This document shows positions 7,637 through 14,378 of a DNA stretch of 24,578 bases, piece by piece. This stretch comes from JAYPHU01 sp038127535 (GTDB lineage Bacteria > Pseudomonadota > Alphaproteobacteria > Rhodospirillales > UBA2165), in contig JAYPHU010000040.1 in assembly GCA_038127535.1 (NCBI GenBank), positions 1-24,578 on the forward strand, given 5' to 3'. How positions within the stretch are numbered: position 1 is the stretch's first letter; each line of letters opens with the position of its first letter. Both the position numbers and the translations under genes were made by a program. Below the pieces are notes generated by a model. It worked only from the letters and a program-made list of their open reading frames with translations. It was not told the origin of the DNA and ran no database searches.

Positions 7637-7978
7637 CATGACTAAGTAGTGGCAATTAGAAAGTAGTCATCCACGGGCCTGCACAGCAGTGACCCATGAA
7701 CCTATGTTATAAGTGCCTTCGGTACGCAGGTCTCGTGACTTTGTCTCTACCAATGGCCCGAGAAAAAAAATAGCGCCGTACACTGTCTTTGAGGAAGGCC
7801 CCGTTTTAGGCGCCTTTTTCATAGCTACCCCCCTCTCACCCCAACGGATAATCGGGACTCTGCCGTTTAGTCCGTGCATGATAGTGTTTAAGCCTGAATA
7901 TGCGCCTGCACGCGTCTGTGAGCGATTGGCCATAGACGGCTGATGGTGATTGTGAGACGCTTCCAAGAACCTAAATGT

Positions 7979-7984
7979 GGAAAG
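7979..7984 (+). promoter_or_regulatory. Shine-Dalgarno favouring the inner start of the first MBL-fold gene
   Basis: GGAAAG lies 5 nt before the ATG at 7990. The ATG at 7975 has only weak purine content upstream. The site itself lies inside the longer reading frame. Confidence 0.4.
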
Positions 7985-7989
7985 TTCCG

Positions 7990-8904
7990 ATGTTCCGCCG
8001 TCTTTTCTCCTGCCTTATCCCGTCTCTGCCCGCCTCCCTGGCTGCCTCCCTCTTTTCATTGGCTTTACTGGCGCTGTTTGCCGCGCCGGACGCCTTGGCA
8101 CGGCAGCGCATTCCGGCGACGATGCCGGACAAGCAGGTCCGTTTCCCCTGCGGTGCGGGTTTTGTCGATAATCAACACTTCCGCCCCCTCCTTCAACAGG
8201 CCAGGTTCATCCCGGCGGATATCCAGAAGAGCCAACTGTCCCTCACCTTTGTCGGGCACTCGACATTCCTGATTGAGTCGCCGGCCGGCGTAAAGGCCAT
8301 CACCGATTATAACGATTACTACCGGGCCAAGATCCTGCCCGATATCGCAACCATGAACATCGCACGGGGCAATCATTCTACCGACATCATTGACCCGTCG
8401 ATTAGCCATGTGCTCCGCGGCTGGAGTATGACCGACGGCAAGCCGCCCAAGCACGACATCATCATGAAGGACCTCCGGGTCTATAACCTGCCGACCAATT
8501 TGACTGAGACCGGCGGGTCCTATTGGGATTCGAGCTCCATGTTCATCTTCCAGTCGCACGGGCTGTGCGTCGGGCATATGGGGCATCTGCGCCACATTCT
8601 GGATCAGAAGGCCTTCTCCAAGCTGGGCCGGATGGACGTGATGCTGGTCCCGGTCGACCGCCGGGTGACCCAAAGCTATAAGGAACTGATGCATAACCTG
8701 AAAGGCATCAACCCGCGGCTGATCATCCCCATGCACTATAACGGCATGTTCACCATCCAGGGGTTCCTGGAGCGCGCCAAGGAGGTCTATCCGGTGAAGC
8801 GCACGGCTTCGACCAAGATCATCCTCGACCGTCAGAAACTGCCGTTGAAAACGGAAATTCTGGTCATGACCGCAGAAGACGGCGGCGATGGATCACAGTT
8901 TTAA
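7990..8904 (+). CDS. Exported MBL-fold protein, UlaG-like, with degenerate metal motif (paralogue 1)
   Basis: Metallo-beta-lactamase-fold protein of the UlaG/COG2220 type, 304 residues from the ATG at 7990. An ATG at 7975 is in frame and adds five residues, but GGAAAG sits 5 nt before the inner ATG. A hydrophobic signal peptide covers about residues 10-37, with likely cleavage after DALA. FVGHSTFLIE (88-97) and ITDY (104-107) are typical of the fold. Where the family has HxHxDH, this protein reads I124-A-R-G-N-H129, so only the last His remains. Later histidines (HMGHLRH, PMHY) are kept. The next gene is a clear paralogue 12 bp downstream; both share HVLRGW and LRVYNLPTN. It may be a structural or altered-metal protein rather than a standard zinc hydrolase. 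The substrate is unknown. Confidence 0.85.
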   Translation: MFRRLFSCLIPSLPASLAASLFSLALLALFAAPDALARQRIPATMPDKQVRFPCGAGFVDNQHFRPLLQQARFIPADIQKSQLSLTFVGHSTFLIESPAGVKAITDYNDYYRAKILPDIATMNIARGNHSTDIIDPSISHVLRGWSMTDGKPPKHDIIMKDLRVYNLPTNLTETGGSYWDSSSMFIFQSHGLCVGHMGHLRHILDQKAFSKLGRMDVMLVPVDRRVTQSYKELMHNLKGINPRLIIPMHYNGMFTIQGFLERAKEVYPVKRTASTKIILDRQKLPLKTEILVMTAEDGGDGSQF

Positions 8905-8916
8905 GGAGCGTGATTG

Positions 8917-9738
8917 ATGCTGAACGGCTTTAAATCATTGCTTATGGGCGCCGGCCTGGCCCTCGCGGCGGCACTGCCGGCCCAAGCCCAGAAGGCGCCG
9001 AATCATATTCCCTGCAATCTCGGTATCGTGGAGAATTTTCAGACCCTGTTCCAACGGGCTAGCTTCCGGCCGGCGGCCGTCCCGGCCGGCAATGTGCGGG
9101 TGACCTTCGTCGGCCATTCCACCTTCCAGATCGAGACGCCTAAGGGCGCGACCGCCGCGACCGACTATGCCGGATTCCACATTTCGGATCAGGTCCCCAA
9201 CATCGTCACCATGAACAACTCCCACACCAGTCACTATACGGATGTGCTCGATCCCGATATCAAGCACGTGCTGCGCGGCTGGGACCCGAAGGGCGGTATT
9301 GCCCGGCATCATGTCCGGCTGCAGGATTTGCGGGTCTATAACCTGCCGACCAATATCTTTAATTTCGGCGACGGCGCAACCAACGGCAATTCGGTGTTCG
9401 TGTTCGAGGCGGCGGGCCTGTGCCTCGCCCATCTCGGCCACCTGCATCACTTCCTCAGCAAAAAGCAGGTCTCCGATCTTGGCCGGATCGATATCCTGTT
9501 CGTGCCCATCGATGGCATGAACACGCTGAGCCACGAAGAATCCATCCACATCATCGATCAGATCAAACCCCGCGTGGTCATGCCCATGCACCTGCATTTT
9601 GGCGGGGCCTATTCCTTCCCCGGCATCGCCGAGAAGAAAGGCTATCAGGTCAAGTTCCTGAAAAAGGACACCATGCTGGTAAACCGGGCCAACCTACCGG
9701 AGAAGACCGAGGTCTGGTTCCTGGTCAAAAACCTATGA
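8917..9738 (+). CDS. Exported MBL-fold protein, UlaG-like (paralogue 2)
   Basis: Second copy of the tandem pair, 273 residues. The start is ATG 8917 because AGGAG (8904-8908) overlaps the stop of the first gene and lies 8 nt upstream; a TTG at 8914 is too close to matter. The signal peptide is about residues 1-25, cleaved near AQA. FVGHSTFQIE (64-73) and ATDY (81-84) match the UlaG-like fold. The expected HxHxDH reads N101-S-H103-T-S-H106: the first His and the Asp are replaced, but two histidines stay. HLGHLHH (172-178) and PMHLH (223-227) supply further possible ligands. The pair is surely cotranscribed. It keeps more ligands than copy 1, so the two may have diverged in function, one active and one helper. 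This is inference. Confidence 0.87.
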   Translation: MLNGFKSLLMGAGLALAAALPAQAQKAPNHIPCNLGIVENFQTLFQRASFRPAAVPAGNVRVTFVGHSTFQIETPKGATAATDYAGFHISDQVPNIVTMNNSHTSHYTDVLDPDIKHVLRGWDPKGGIARHHVRLQDLRVYNLPTNIFNFGDGATNGNSVFVFEAAGLCLAHLGHLHHFLSKKQVSDLGRIDILFVPIDGMNTLSHEESIHIIDQIKPRVVMPMHLHFGGAYSFPGIAEKKGYQVKFLKKDTMLVNRANLPEKTEVWFLVKNL

Positions 9739-9772
9739 AGACGGTGAGGATCTAGCCGACCCGGGGGCGCCA

Positions 9773-10552
9773 CTAGGCCTTTTCATTAATCGAATATACC
9801 GGCTGGTAGTGACGGATTTTACGTGAGTCCGCGACGATCTTGATCTGGTTGTCGAGCACCACGATACGGTCCTAGAAATAATAGACCAGGATCGCGCGAC
9901 CGACCTTGAGGTTCAGATCCTTGAGCGCGACGACGCGTATGTCTTCCGGCTTGTGGCCCAGATATTTGAGCGCCGTGTATTTGGCGATGGAATAGTCTTC
10001 GCAGTCGCCGAACTTGGCGAGGAATTCGCCCGGCGAGGCCCAATAATCCCTCACACCCCAGTTCTTGGCGTCGTGGATATACTGGGACCGGTCCATGAAC
10101 GAGTTGACCTCTTTGATTTGGGTAAGCTTGTCCTTGCCCTTCAAGGTATCGAGAAAGGCAACCCAGCTCTTGAAGCGTTTCTGAAAGGCGCCGACGTGGG
10201 CTTGTTCCTCTGCCATCTTTCTCATGGCCCCATCCCACTTCTTGAACGGCTTGAAGTTATTGGACTCGGTCTCGTGGGTGCCGAACAGAAGGGTGTTTTT
10301 CTTCGCCTTCGCCGCCTTGCTCGCCTTACGGAGGGACGCTGCGGACACGGCAGCCGCAGCCGCAGCCCCCGCGCTGGAACGCCGCCGGCGGCGTTTCCGG
10401 ACTTCCCGCAGCAACTGGCCCCTATTCTCCCGCAATTCTCCCTGGGTCAGCCCCTTCACCGCGGCCGCTGGTCCCGCCTCGGCTTTGGGCACAGCGGCCA
10501 GCGTCAGGGCGGCCACCCTGGCGATCAGCGGATATTTCAAATAGGCGTGCAT
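9773..10552 (-). pseudogene. Transglutaminase-like cysteine peptidase (BTLCP family), amber-interrupted
   Basis: From ATG 10552 the frame encodes a signal peptide (residues 1-26, ending KAEA), a long basic and Ala-rich linker and the BTLCP domain: DYWASPGEFLAKFGDCEDYSIAKY is spread over about 169-192, with the catalytic C184. The frame stops at TAG 9874-9872 after ILVYYF. It then continues in frame with DRIVVLDNQ, holding the catalytic Asp, and HYQPVYSINE, the normal end of the family, until TAG 9775-9773. The residue that should be the catalytic His (GHAVLV in relatives) is R219 (GRAILV). One missense and one nonsense change therefore hit the triad region, and the protein should be inactive. 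In related bacteria BTLCP proteases process surface adhesins (LapG type) or are linked to c-di-GMP signalling; no such partner is seen here. Confidence 0.8.
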
Positions 10553-10639
10553 CCTATATTTACGCGTCCAATATTGGACGTCGACCCCAAAACAGGGTCC
10601 GCCCCAGCCCGAATTCAAGGGCAAATCCTGAATTTCACC

Positions 10640-10857
10640 CTAGTTTGATTTGTAACCGTTAGCGGCGTATAAATGCACAGTTTTTCTTTGAAATGTGATA
10701 TTAATCAGAAAATAAACGAAAAAAATTTATGTGAAAATTATAAAAATGACATATTATAGATTTATAATATTTACATTACCTTGAATAATAATTTAAACTA
10801 TAAATTAAAATTTAAAAATTTAATACAACAATATTATTAAGAAGACAAATTTATACA
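10640..10857. other. Extremely AT-rich leader upstream of the CoA-transferase genes
   Basis: Counting by 60-base lines, 10681-10740, 10741-10800 and 10801-10860 contain 10, 8 and 7 G/C bases (17, 13 and 12 %), against about 60 % in most of the window. It holds an 8-bp inverted repeat (10751-10758 with 10763-10770) and an exact TATAAT (10763-10768). No -35 hexamer is clear, no DnaA boxes are seen, and no open frame of interest is present. It must contain the promoter of the CoA-transferase operon. The low GC continues into that gene. Confidence 0.75.
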
Positions 10858-11520
10858 ATGATAGATAAAAGAAGATATTCAATCGAGGAAGCTTTACAAG
10901 GTATAAGACATGGTTCCACAATACTCGTGGGCGGATTTGGTAATGCTGGCTCTCCTATTGAACTTTTAGAAGGTATTGTGCTTCAAGGCGCCAAGGAACT
11001 CACGATCGTCTCCAATAATGCCGGCGAGGGGGAGTTCGGCCTGGCCAAGCTGATGAAAACCGGCGCCATCCGCAAGGTGATCTGCACCTATCCGCGCAGC
11101 GCCGGCTCGGTGGTGTTCGAAGACCTCTACGAGCAAGGCAAGATCGAGCTGGAAGTGGTACCCCAGGGCACGCTCAGCGAACGGATGCGCGCCGCCGGCG
11201 CCGGCATCGGTGGCTTCTATACGCCCACCTCCGCCGGCACGCTGCTCGGCGAAGGTAAGGAAACCCGGGAGTTTGACGGCCGGGTGCATGTGCTCGAACA
11301 ACCCCTGAAAGGCGACGTGGCTCTGGTGAAGGCGCGGCTCGCCGACCGCTGGGGCAATCTCACCTATAACAAATCCGCCCGGAATTTTGGGCCCGTCATG
11401 GCCATGGCAGCGGACCTGACCATCGCCCAAGTCGATCAATTTGTCGAACTTGGCGAACTTGACCCCGAGATGATTATCACCCCCGGCCTGTTCGTGGACC
11501 GGGTGGTTGAAGTAGGATAG
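10858..11520 (+). CDS. 3-oxoacid CoA-transferase subunit A (ScoA/PcaI family), with AT-rich 5' end
   Basis: The 220-residue alpha subunit of a family I CoA-transferase, which moves CoA from succinyl-CoA to a 3-oxoacid (acetoacetate or 3-oxoadipate). The glycine-rich GGFGNAGSP (25-33) and PQGTLSERMRAAGAGIGGF, with TPTSAGT after it, are family signatures. SARNFGPVMAMAAD lies near the C terminus. The protein is full length. Its first 41 codons use ATA, AGA, TTA and other A/T-ending codons and are about 38 % GC (46 of 120 bases in 10861-10980). From about 10981 the gene shifts sharply to about 62 % GC, while the protein stays in register with the family. The start lacks a strong Shine-Dalgarno. 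Subunit B follows after 4 bp. ScoA and PcaI cannot be separated by eye, so no symbol is given. Confidence 0.9.
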   Translation: MIDKRRYSIEEALQGIRHGSTILVGGFGNAGSPIELLEGIVLQGAKELTIVSNNAGEGEFGLAKLMKTGAIRKVICTYPRSAGSVVFEDLYEQGKIELEVVPQGTLSERMRAAGAGIGGFYTPTSAGTLLGEGKETREFDGRVHVLEQPLKGDVALVKARLADRWGNLTYNKSARNFGPVMAMAADLTIAQVDQFVELGELDPEMIITPGLFVDRVVEVG

Positions 11521-11524
11521 CGCC

Positions 11525-12199
11525 ATGAGCACCCCCCTCACCCGTCCCCAGATCGCCTGGCGTATCGCTCAGGACATCGCCGACGGCAACTATGTCAATC
11601 TGGGCATCGGCGCGCCGGAAATGGTCGCCAACCACATCCCCGAAGACCGGGAGATTGTGTTCCACAGCGAGAACGGCATCCTCGGCATGGGGCCGGTGCC
11701 GGGCGAAGGATATGAAGACCCGGACCTGATCAACGCCGGCAAAAAACCGGTCACCCTGTTGTCGGGCGGCGCCTATTTCAATCACTCGGATTCCTTCGCC
11801 ATGATCCGGGGCGGACATTTGGACCTGTGTGTTCTGGGTGCGTTTCAGGTTTCGGCCAAAGGCGATCTGGCAAACTGGGCGACATTGGACCGGTCCAAAC
11901 CGCCGGGCGTCGGCGGAGCCATGGACCTGGCGTTGGGGGCCAAGCGGGTCGCGGTGATGACCGATCACTGCACCAAGTCGGGCGAGCCGAAATTGCTGGA
12001 AGAGTGCACTTATCCGCTGACCGGTGCGGGCGTGGTCGACCGGGTCTATACCGACCTGGCCGTTATCGAAGTGACCAAGGACGGGTTCCTGGTCCGGGAA
12101 GTTTTGGCCGGGCTCAGCCGCGAAGAGCTGCAGGCCAAAACCGGGGCACTGCTTGCGTTTGCGGATGATTGCGGCGAGCTCACCGCCGCTGCCGTTTAA
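11525..12199 (+). CDS. 3-oxoacid CoA-transferase subunit B (ScoB/PcaJ family)
   Basis: The 224-residue beta subunit that carries the catalytic glutamate. E49 in HSENGILGMG forms the glutamyl-CoA thioester in this family. NLGIGAPEMV (25-34) and GGAYFNHSDSFAMIRGGH are conserved. The gene starts 4 bp after the A subunit stop, with AGGA overlapping that stop, so translation is coupled. Base composition is normal throughout, unlike the start of subunit A. The two subunits form a heterotetramer in the cytoplasm, for ketone-body or aromatic-compound (beta-ketoadipate) use. No other pathway gene is nearby to decide which. The downstream convergent dehydrogenase ends only 3 bp away. Confidence 0.93.
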   Translation: MSTPLTRPQIAWRIAQDIADGNYVNLGIGAPEMVANHIPEDREIVFHSENGILGMGPVPGEGYEDPDLINAGKKPVTLLSGGAYFNHSDSFAMIRGGHLDLCVLGAFQVSAKGDLANWATLDRSKPPGVGGAMDLALGAKRVAVMTDHCTKSGEPKLLEECTYPLTGAGVVDRVYTDLAVIEVTKDGFLVREVLAGLSREELQAKTGALLAFADDCGELTAAAV

Positions 12200-12202
12200 C
12201 CC

Positions 12203-13153
12203 CTATTTCGGCTCCAGCACGCCGGTGGGCGCACCCTTCTGCCAGCCGAGAATTGATTCGACCGCTTTCGGATAGTAGGCGTCGTAATTCTCCACCGTGA
12301 CATAGCCCAAGTGCGGCGTCAGCACCGTGTTAGGCAGGCTGCGGATCGGATGGTCGGCCGGCAGCGGTTCGTGGTCATAGACATCCAGCCCGGCCCCGCC
12401 GATGGCGCCGTTCTTGAGCGCACCCAACAGCGCCGCCTCATCGACCAACGGACCGCGCGACGTATTAATCAGGAACGCCGTCGGTTTCATCTTGGCGAAA
12501 TCTTCCGCACCCATGATGCCGCGGCTACGATCACTCAGCGGCATATGAAGGGTAATAAAGTCGGATTTGGTGAGGAGATCATCCTTTTCGGCGCGCTTCA
12601 CCCCGGCATCGGCGGCCCGTTCATCGGTCAGGTTGGGACTCCAGGCCAGGACCTCCATGCCGAAGGCCAGACCCACTTGCGCCACCGGCCGGCCGAGCCG
12701 GCCGAGCCCAATGATACCGAGGGTTCGGCCTTTGAGGCTTAAGCCCACACTGGTTTGCCAGCGCCCTTCCCGGACATTGCGTTCTTCGAGCGGAATGTTT
12801 CTGGCTAGGCTGATGATCAGGCCCCAGGTGAGCTCCGGCGTGGGATGGCCTAAAGACGGCGAGCCGCAGACCGTAATCCCGCGCGCGTTGGCAGCGGCGA
12901 TGTCGATGGAATTGTTATACATGCCGTTGGTGATCACTAGCTTCAGGTTGGGAAGCTTCTGTAGTAGCCTATCGGGAAACGGCGTCCGCTCCCGGTTGAC
13001 CACCACCACGTCATAGCCCTGTAGCCTGGCTGCCACGGCATCTTCGTCCTCCAGATGGTCGGTGTAGACATCAACCGAGGCATCCACTGAGCCCCAGTCG
13101 GCCATTTCCAGCGCCACATTTTGATAGTCATCGATAATCGCCACTTTTGTCAT
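12203..13153 (-). CDS. D-2-hydroxyacid dehydrogenase (NAD-dependent)
   Basis: A 316-residue member of the D-isomer-specific 2-hydroxyacid dehydrogenase family, which reversibly reduces 2-keto acids to D-2-hydroxy acids with NAD(P)H. The nucleotide-binding glycine motif is GLGRLG at 149-154. The catalytic triad is R233 (NTSRGPLVD), E262 (DHEPLP) and H281 (TPHLGY). The start ATG has an excellent GGAGG 7 nt upstream. Relatives are annotated as phosphoglycerate or glyoxylate/hydroxypyruvate dehydrogenases, but the real substrate is not readable. It is convergent with the CoA-transferase operon. A small open frame of unknown value lies directly upstream on the same strand. Confidence 0.9.
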   Translation of the reverse strand: MTKVAIIDDYQNVALEMADWGSVDASVDVYTDHLEDEDAVAARLQGYDVVVVNRERTPFPDRLLQKLPNLKLVITNGMYNNSIDIAAANARGITVCGSPSLGHPTPELTWGLIISLARNIPLEERNVREGRWQTSVGLSLKGRTLGIIGLGRLGRPVAQVGLAFGMEVLAWSPNLTDERAADAGVKRAEKDDLLTKSDFITLHMPLSDRSRGIMGAEDFAKMKPTAFLINTSRGPLVDEAALLGALKNGAIGGAGLDVYDHEPLPADHPIRSLPNTVLTPHLGYVTVENYDAYYPKAVESILGWQKGAPTGVLEPK

Positions 13154-13174
13154 AGCTGTGCCTCCGGGTGACTT

Positions 13175-13309
13175 TTACGCTTTAGCCGCCGCTTTAAACG
13201 ATGCGTTCGGTTCCGTCCAGGGTATCCACAGCGCACCGGCGGAACATTTGGTGCTGACTCGGTCGATCGATTCCTCACTGACAATGATGTCATCCACGTT
13301 TTCATTCAA
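13175..13309 (-). CDS. Possible 40-44 residue ORF or gene remnant, unidentified
   Basis: A minus-strand frame from TTG 13309 or GTG 13297 encodes 44 or 40 residues (GTG form begins VDDIIVSEESIDRV, ends NASFKAAAKA) and stops with TAA 22 bp before the D-2-hydroxyacid dehydrogenase start. Its composition, acidic then aromatic then a basic Ala/Lys tail, looks protein-like, and the open frame extends further upstream without an ATG. It overlaps the decayed 3' end of the glycosyltransferase remnant by a few bases in another frame. It has no clear ribosome site and no recognised family. It may be a C-terminal fragment of a lost gene or chance. Confidence 0.25.
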   Translation of the reverse strand: MNENVDDIIVSEESIDRVSTKCSAGALWIPWTEPNASFKAAAKA

Positions 13310-13838
13310 TACAAACAGTTTTGAGGGTGGCCTCGAGGCGGCCCATAAGATCACAATCCTCCATTAAGGCTATGAGCCGGCCTCCGACGATATTATCAAG
13401 CACGCTGCGGCAGAGCAAAATCCCGGAATCCCGATAGTAAAGCCCGCGCCGCCTGATCCAGGCTTAAAATCCAGTAAGCCAGCGGCTGAACCCACTATCA
13501 ACGTCGAAATACAGGCAAAAGTTACCGCCGGCAATCTTTGGATCGGTCATGTCCGTCGTGATGGCGCTTAGCCCACCTATTGGAGAGAGGAGGTTCGCAT
13601 TCAGGAAGAGTACGATATCTTCGGTTGCCAATTCCGCGCCGGCCGCCAACGGTATTCCCCGCCCCCAGCCACTTGGTATAATGGTCACGCTAGCGCCCGT
13701 GGCAATAGATGGCGTGTCATCCGTGCTACCAGCATCGACGACAGTGAAGTCGGATAATTCCGCTTCCATCAGCAGCCGCGCTAGGAGAACCGGCAAACGC
13801 CGGGCCTCGTTGTAGACAGGAGTGACGATAGAGATCAT
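13302..13838 (-). pseudogene. GT2 glycosyltransferase (TIGR04283-like), decayed
   Basis: The frame begins at ATG 13838 (ISIVTPVYNEARRLP), with VVDAGSTDDT near residue 38 and GRGIPLAAGAELA, typical of the TIGR04283 glycosyltransferases associated with arsenosugar/selenodomain gene sets. It stops at TAA 13466-13464 after SRWLTGF. The frame then continues with AWIRRRGLYY, DSGILLCRSV and IALMEDCDLMGRLEAT, homologous to the family's second half, until TGA 13304-13302. The end of the usual roughly 230-residue protein is missing. The metal-binding LFLHAD of the family reads LFLNAN, so the DxD-type aspartate is lost as well. A GTG at 13844 is an alternative start. Earlier drift of the catalytic motif plus a nonsense codon indicates an old pseudogene. 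Confidence 0.75.
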
Positions 13839-14101
13839 ACCCACGTCTGTATCGGTTTTTTGGGAAGACGGCCATTTAACAAGCAGTATGTGGGAACGAC
13901 ACTGCCGAGATCACCCCGCCGCAACGTGAAAGCGGAGGAGAAGTGCCCGGCAGCAGCCGTCGCCACCGCGGGTAGGAAAGGCTGACGCCGACGACCGTCG
14001 TATCTCGCCTCTTGGTAATTATGAAAGTACCTCAGTTCTCGGTCGTAAAATACTAGAAAATATAATTTTTTTCTAATTTGTCGAAATAATAATAGAATTA
14101 C
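13835..14101 (-). other. Open frame of about 88 codons without a start, upstream of the glycosyltransferase remnant
   Basis: One minus-strand frame is free of stops from within the end of yacG down to TGA 13837-13835, and that stop overlaps the glycosyltransferase ATG (ATGA). It passes through RELRYFHNYQEARYDGRRRQ, then AGHFSSAFTLRRGDLG. No ATG is in frame; the only GTG is about 50 codons from the end. The upstream 60 bp are AT-rich. The coupling-type overlap suggests a lost gene of the same former operon. The RYDGRR and LRRGDLG segments faintly recall MobA-like nucleotidyltransferases, but this is too weak to assign. Confidence 0.3.
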
Positions 14102-14117
14102 GGTTTTGGGTTTGTTG

Positions 14118-14378
14118 CTAGTTTTCAGGGGGCTGATAGGGCTGGTCCAAGACGCCGTCCATATCCTCGGCGTCCTCGATATCGTCGTATTCGACCACCG
14201 GAACCGTGTATTCCTCGTTTAACCAACGCCCAAGGTCGAGCTGGGAACAGCGTTTGGAACAAAAGGGTCTGAACTCGTGGACCACGAGCTTGCCGCAATT
14301 AGCGCACTTGCGTCCATTTGCCTTGGCTGCTTCCTGTTGCGCCCGCGCGTCTTCCAGTTTGACGACTTTGTCGTTCAT
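14118..14378 (-). CDS. yacG: DNA gyrase inhibitor YacG, zinc-binding
   Basis: An 86-residue protein with the YacG zinc site C25-x2-C28-x11-C40-x3-C44 followed by QLDLGRWLNEEYTVP, the hallmark of the family. In E. coli YacG binds GyrB and blocks gyrase. The C-terminal acidic tail (DDIEDAEDMDG) is also typical. Its start overlaps the stop of the RNase E/G gene by 4 bp (14375-14378), so it is translationally coupled. It is the last gene of the maf - RNase - yacG set. Downstream of its TAG the DNA becomes AT-rich and no further gene of the operon follows. Confidence 0.93.
   Translation of the reverse strand: MNDKVVKLEDARAQQEAAKANGRKCANCGKLVVHEFRPFCSKRCSQLDLGRWLNEEYTVPVVEYDDIEDAEDMDGVLDQPYQPPEN

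Larger units (their letters stand above)
7465..7974. other. 510 bp without a convincing gene
   Basis: Open frames of 99 codons (minus, 7966-7667) and 76 codons (plus, 7713-7943) overlap each other here. Neither shows a recognisable motif, signal peptide or good ribosome site. GC is visibly lower than in the flanks. The stretch holds two hairpins (7519-7537 and 7607-7636). A short AAGGC...GCCTT stem followed by Ts, near 7796-7820, looks like a weak terminator with no gene in front of it. The 3' end should contain the promoter of the MBL-fold gene, but I cannot place -35/-10 boxes. Confidence 0.5.

Noticed and set aside
7796..7820. Terminator-like stem AAGGC/GCCTT followed by Ts
   Set aside because: The stem is only 5 bp with a long loop and no gene reads into it.
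7667..7966. 99-codon minus-strand ORF and the overlapping 76-codon plus-strand ORF (7713-7943)
   Set aside because: No recognisable motif, no good ribosome site, and the two overlap on opposite strands with no way to prefer one.
10660..10857. Replication origin in the AT-rich stretch
   Set aside because: No DnaA boxes close to TTATCCACA and no origin-type neighbour genes are seen; the AT bias also runs into coding sequence.
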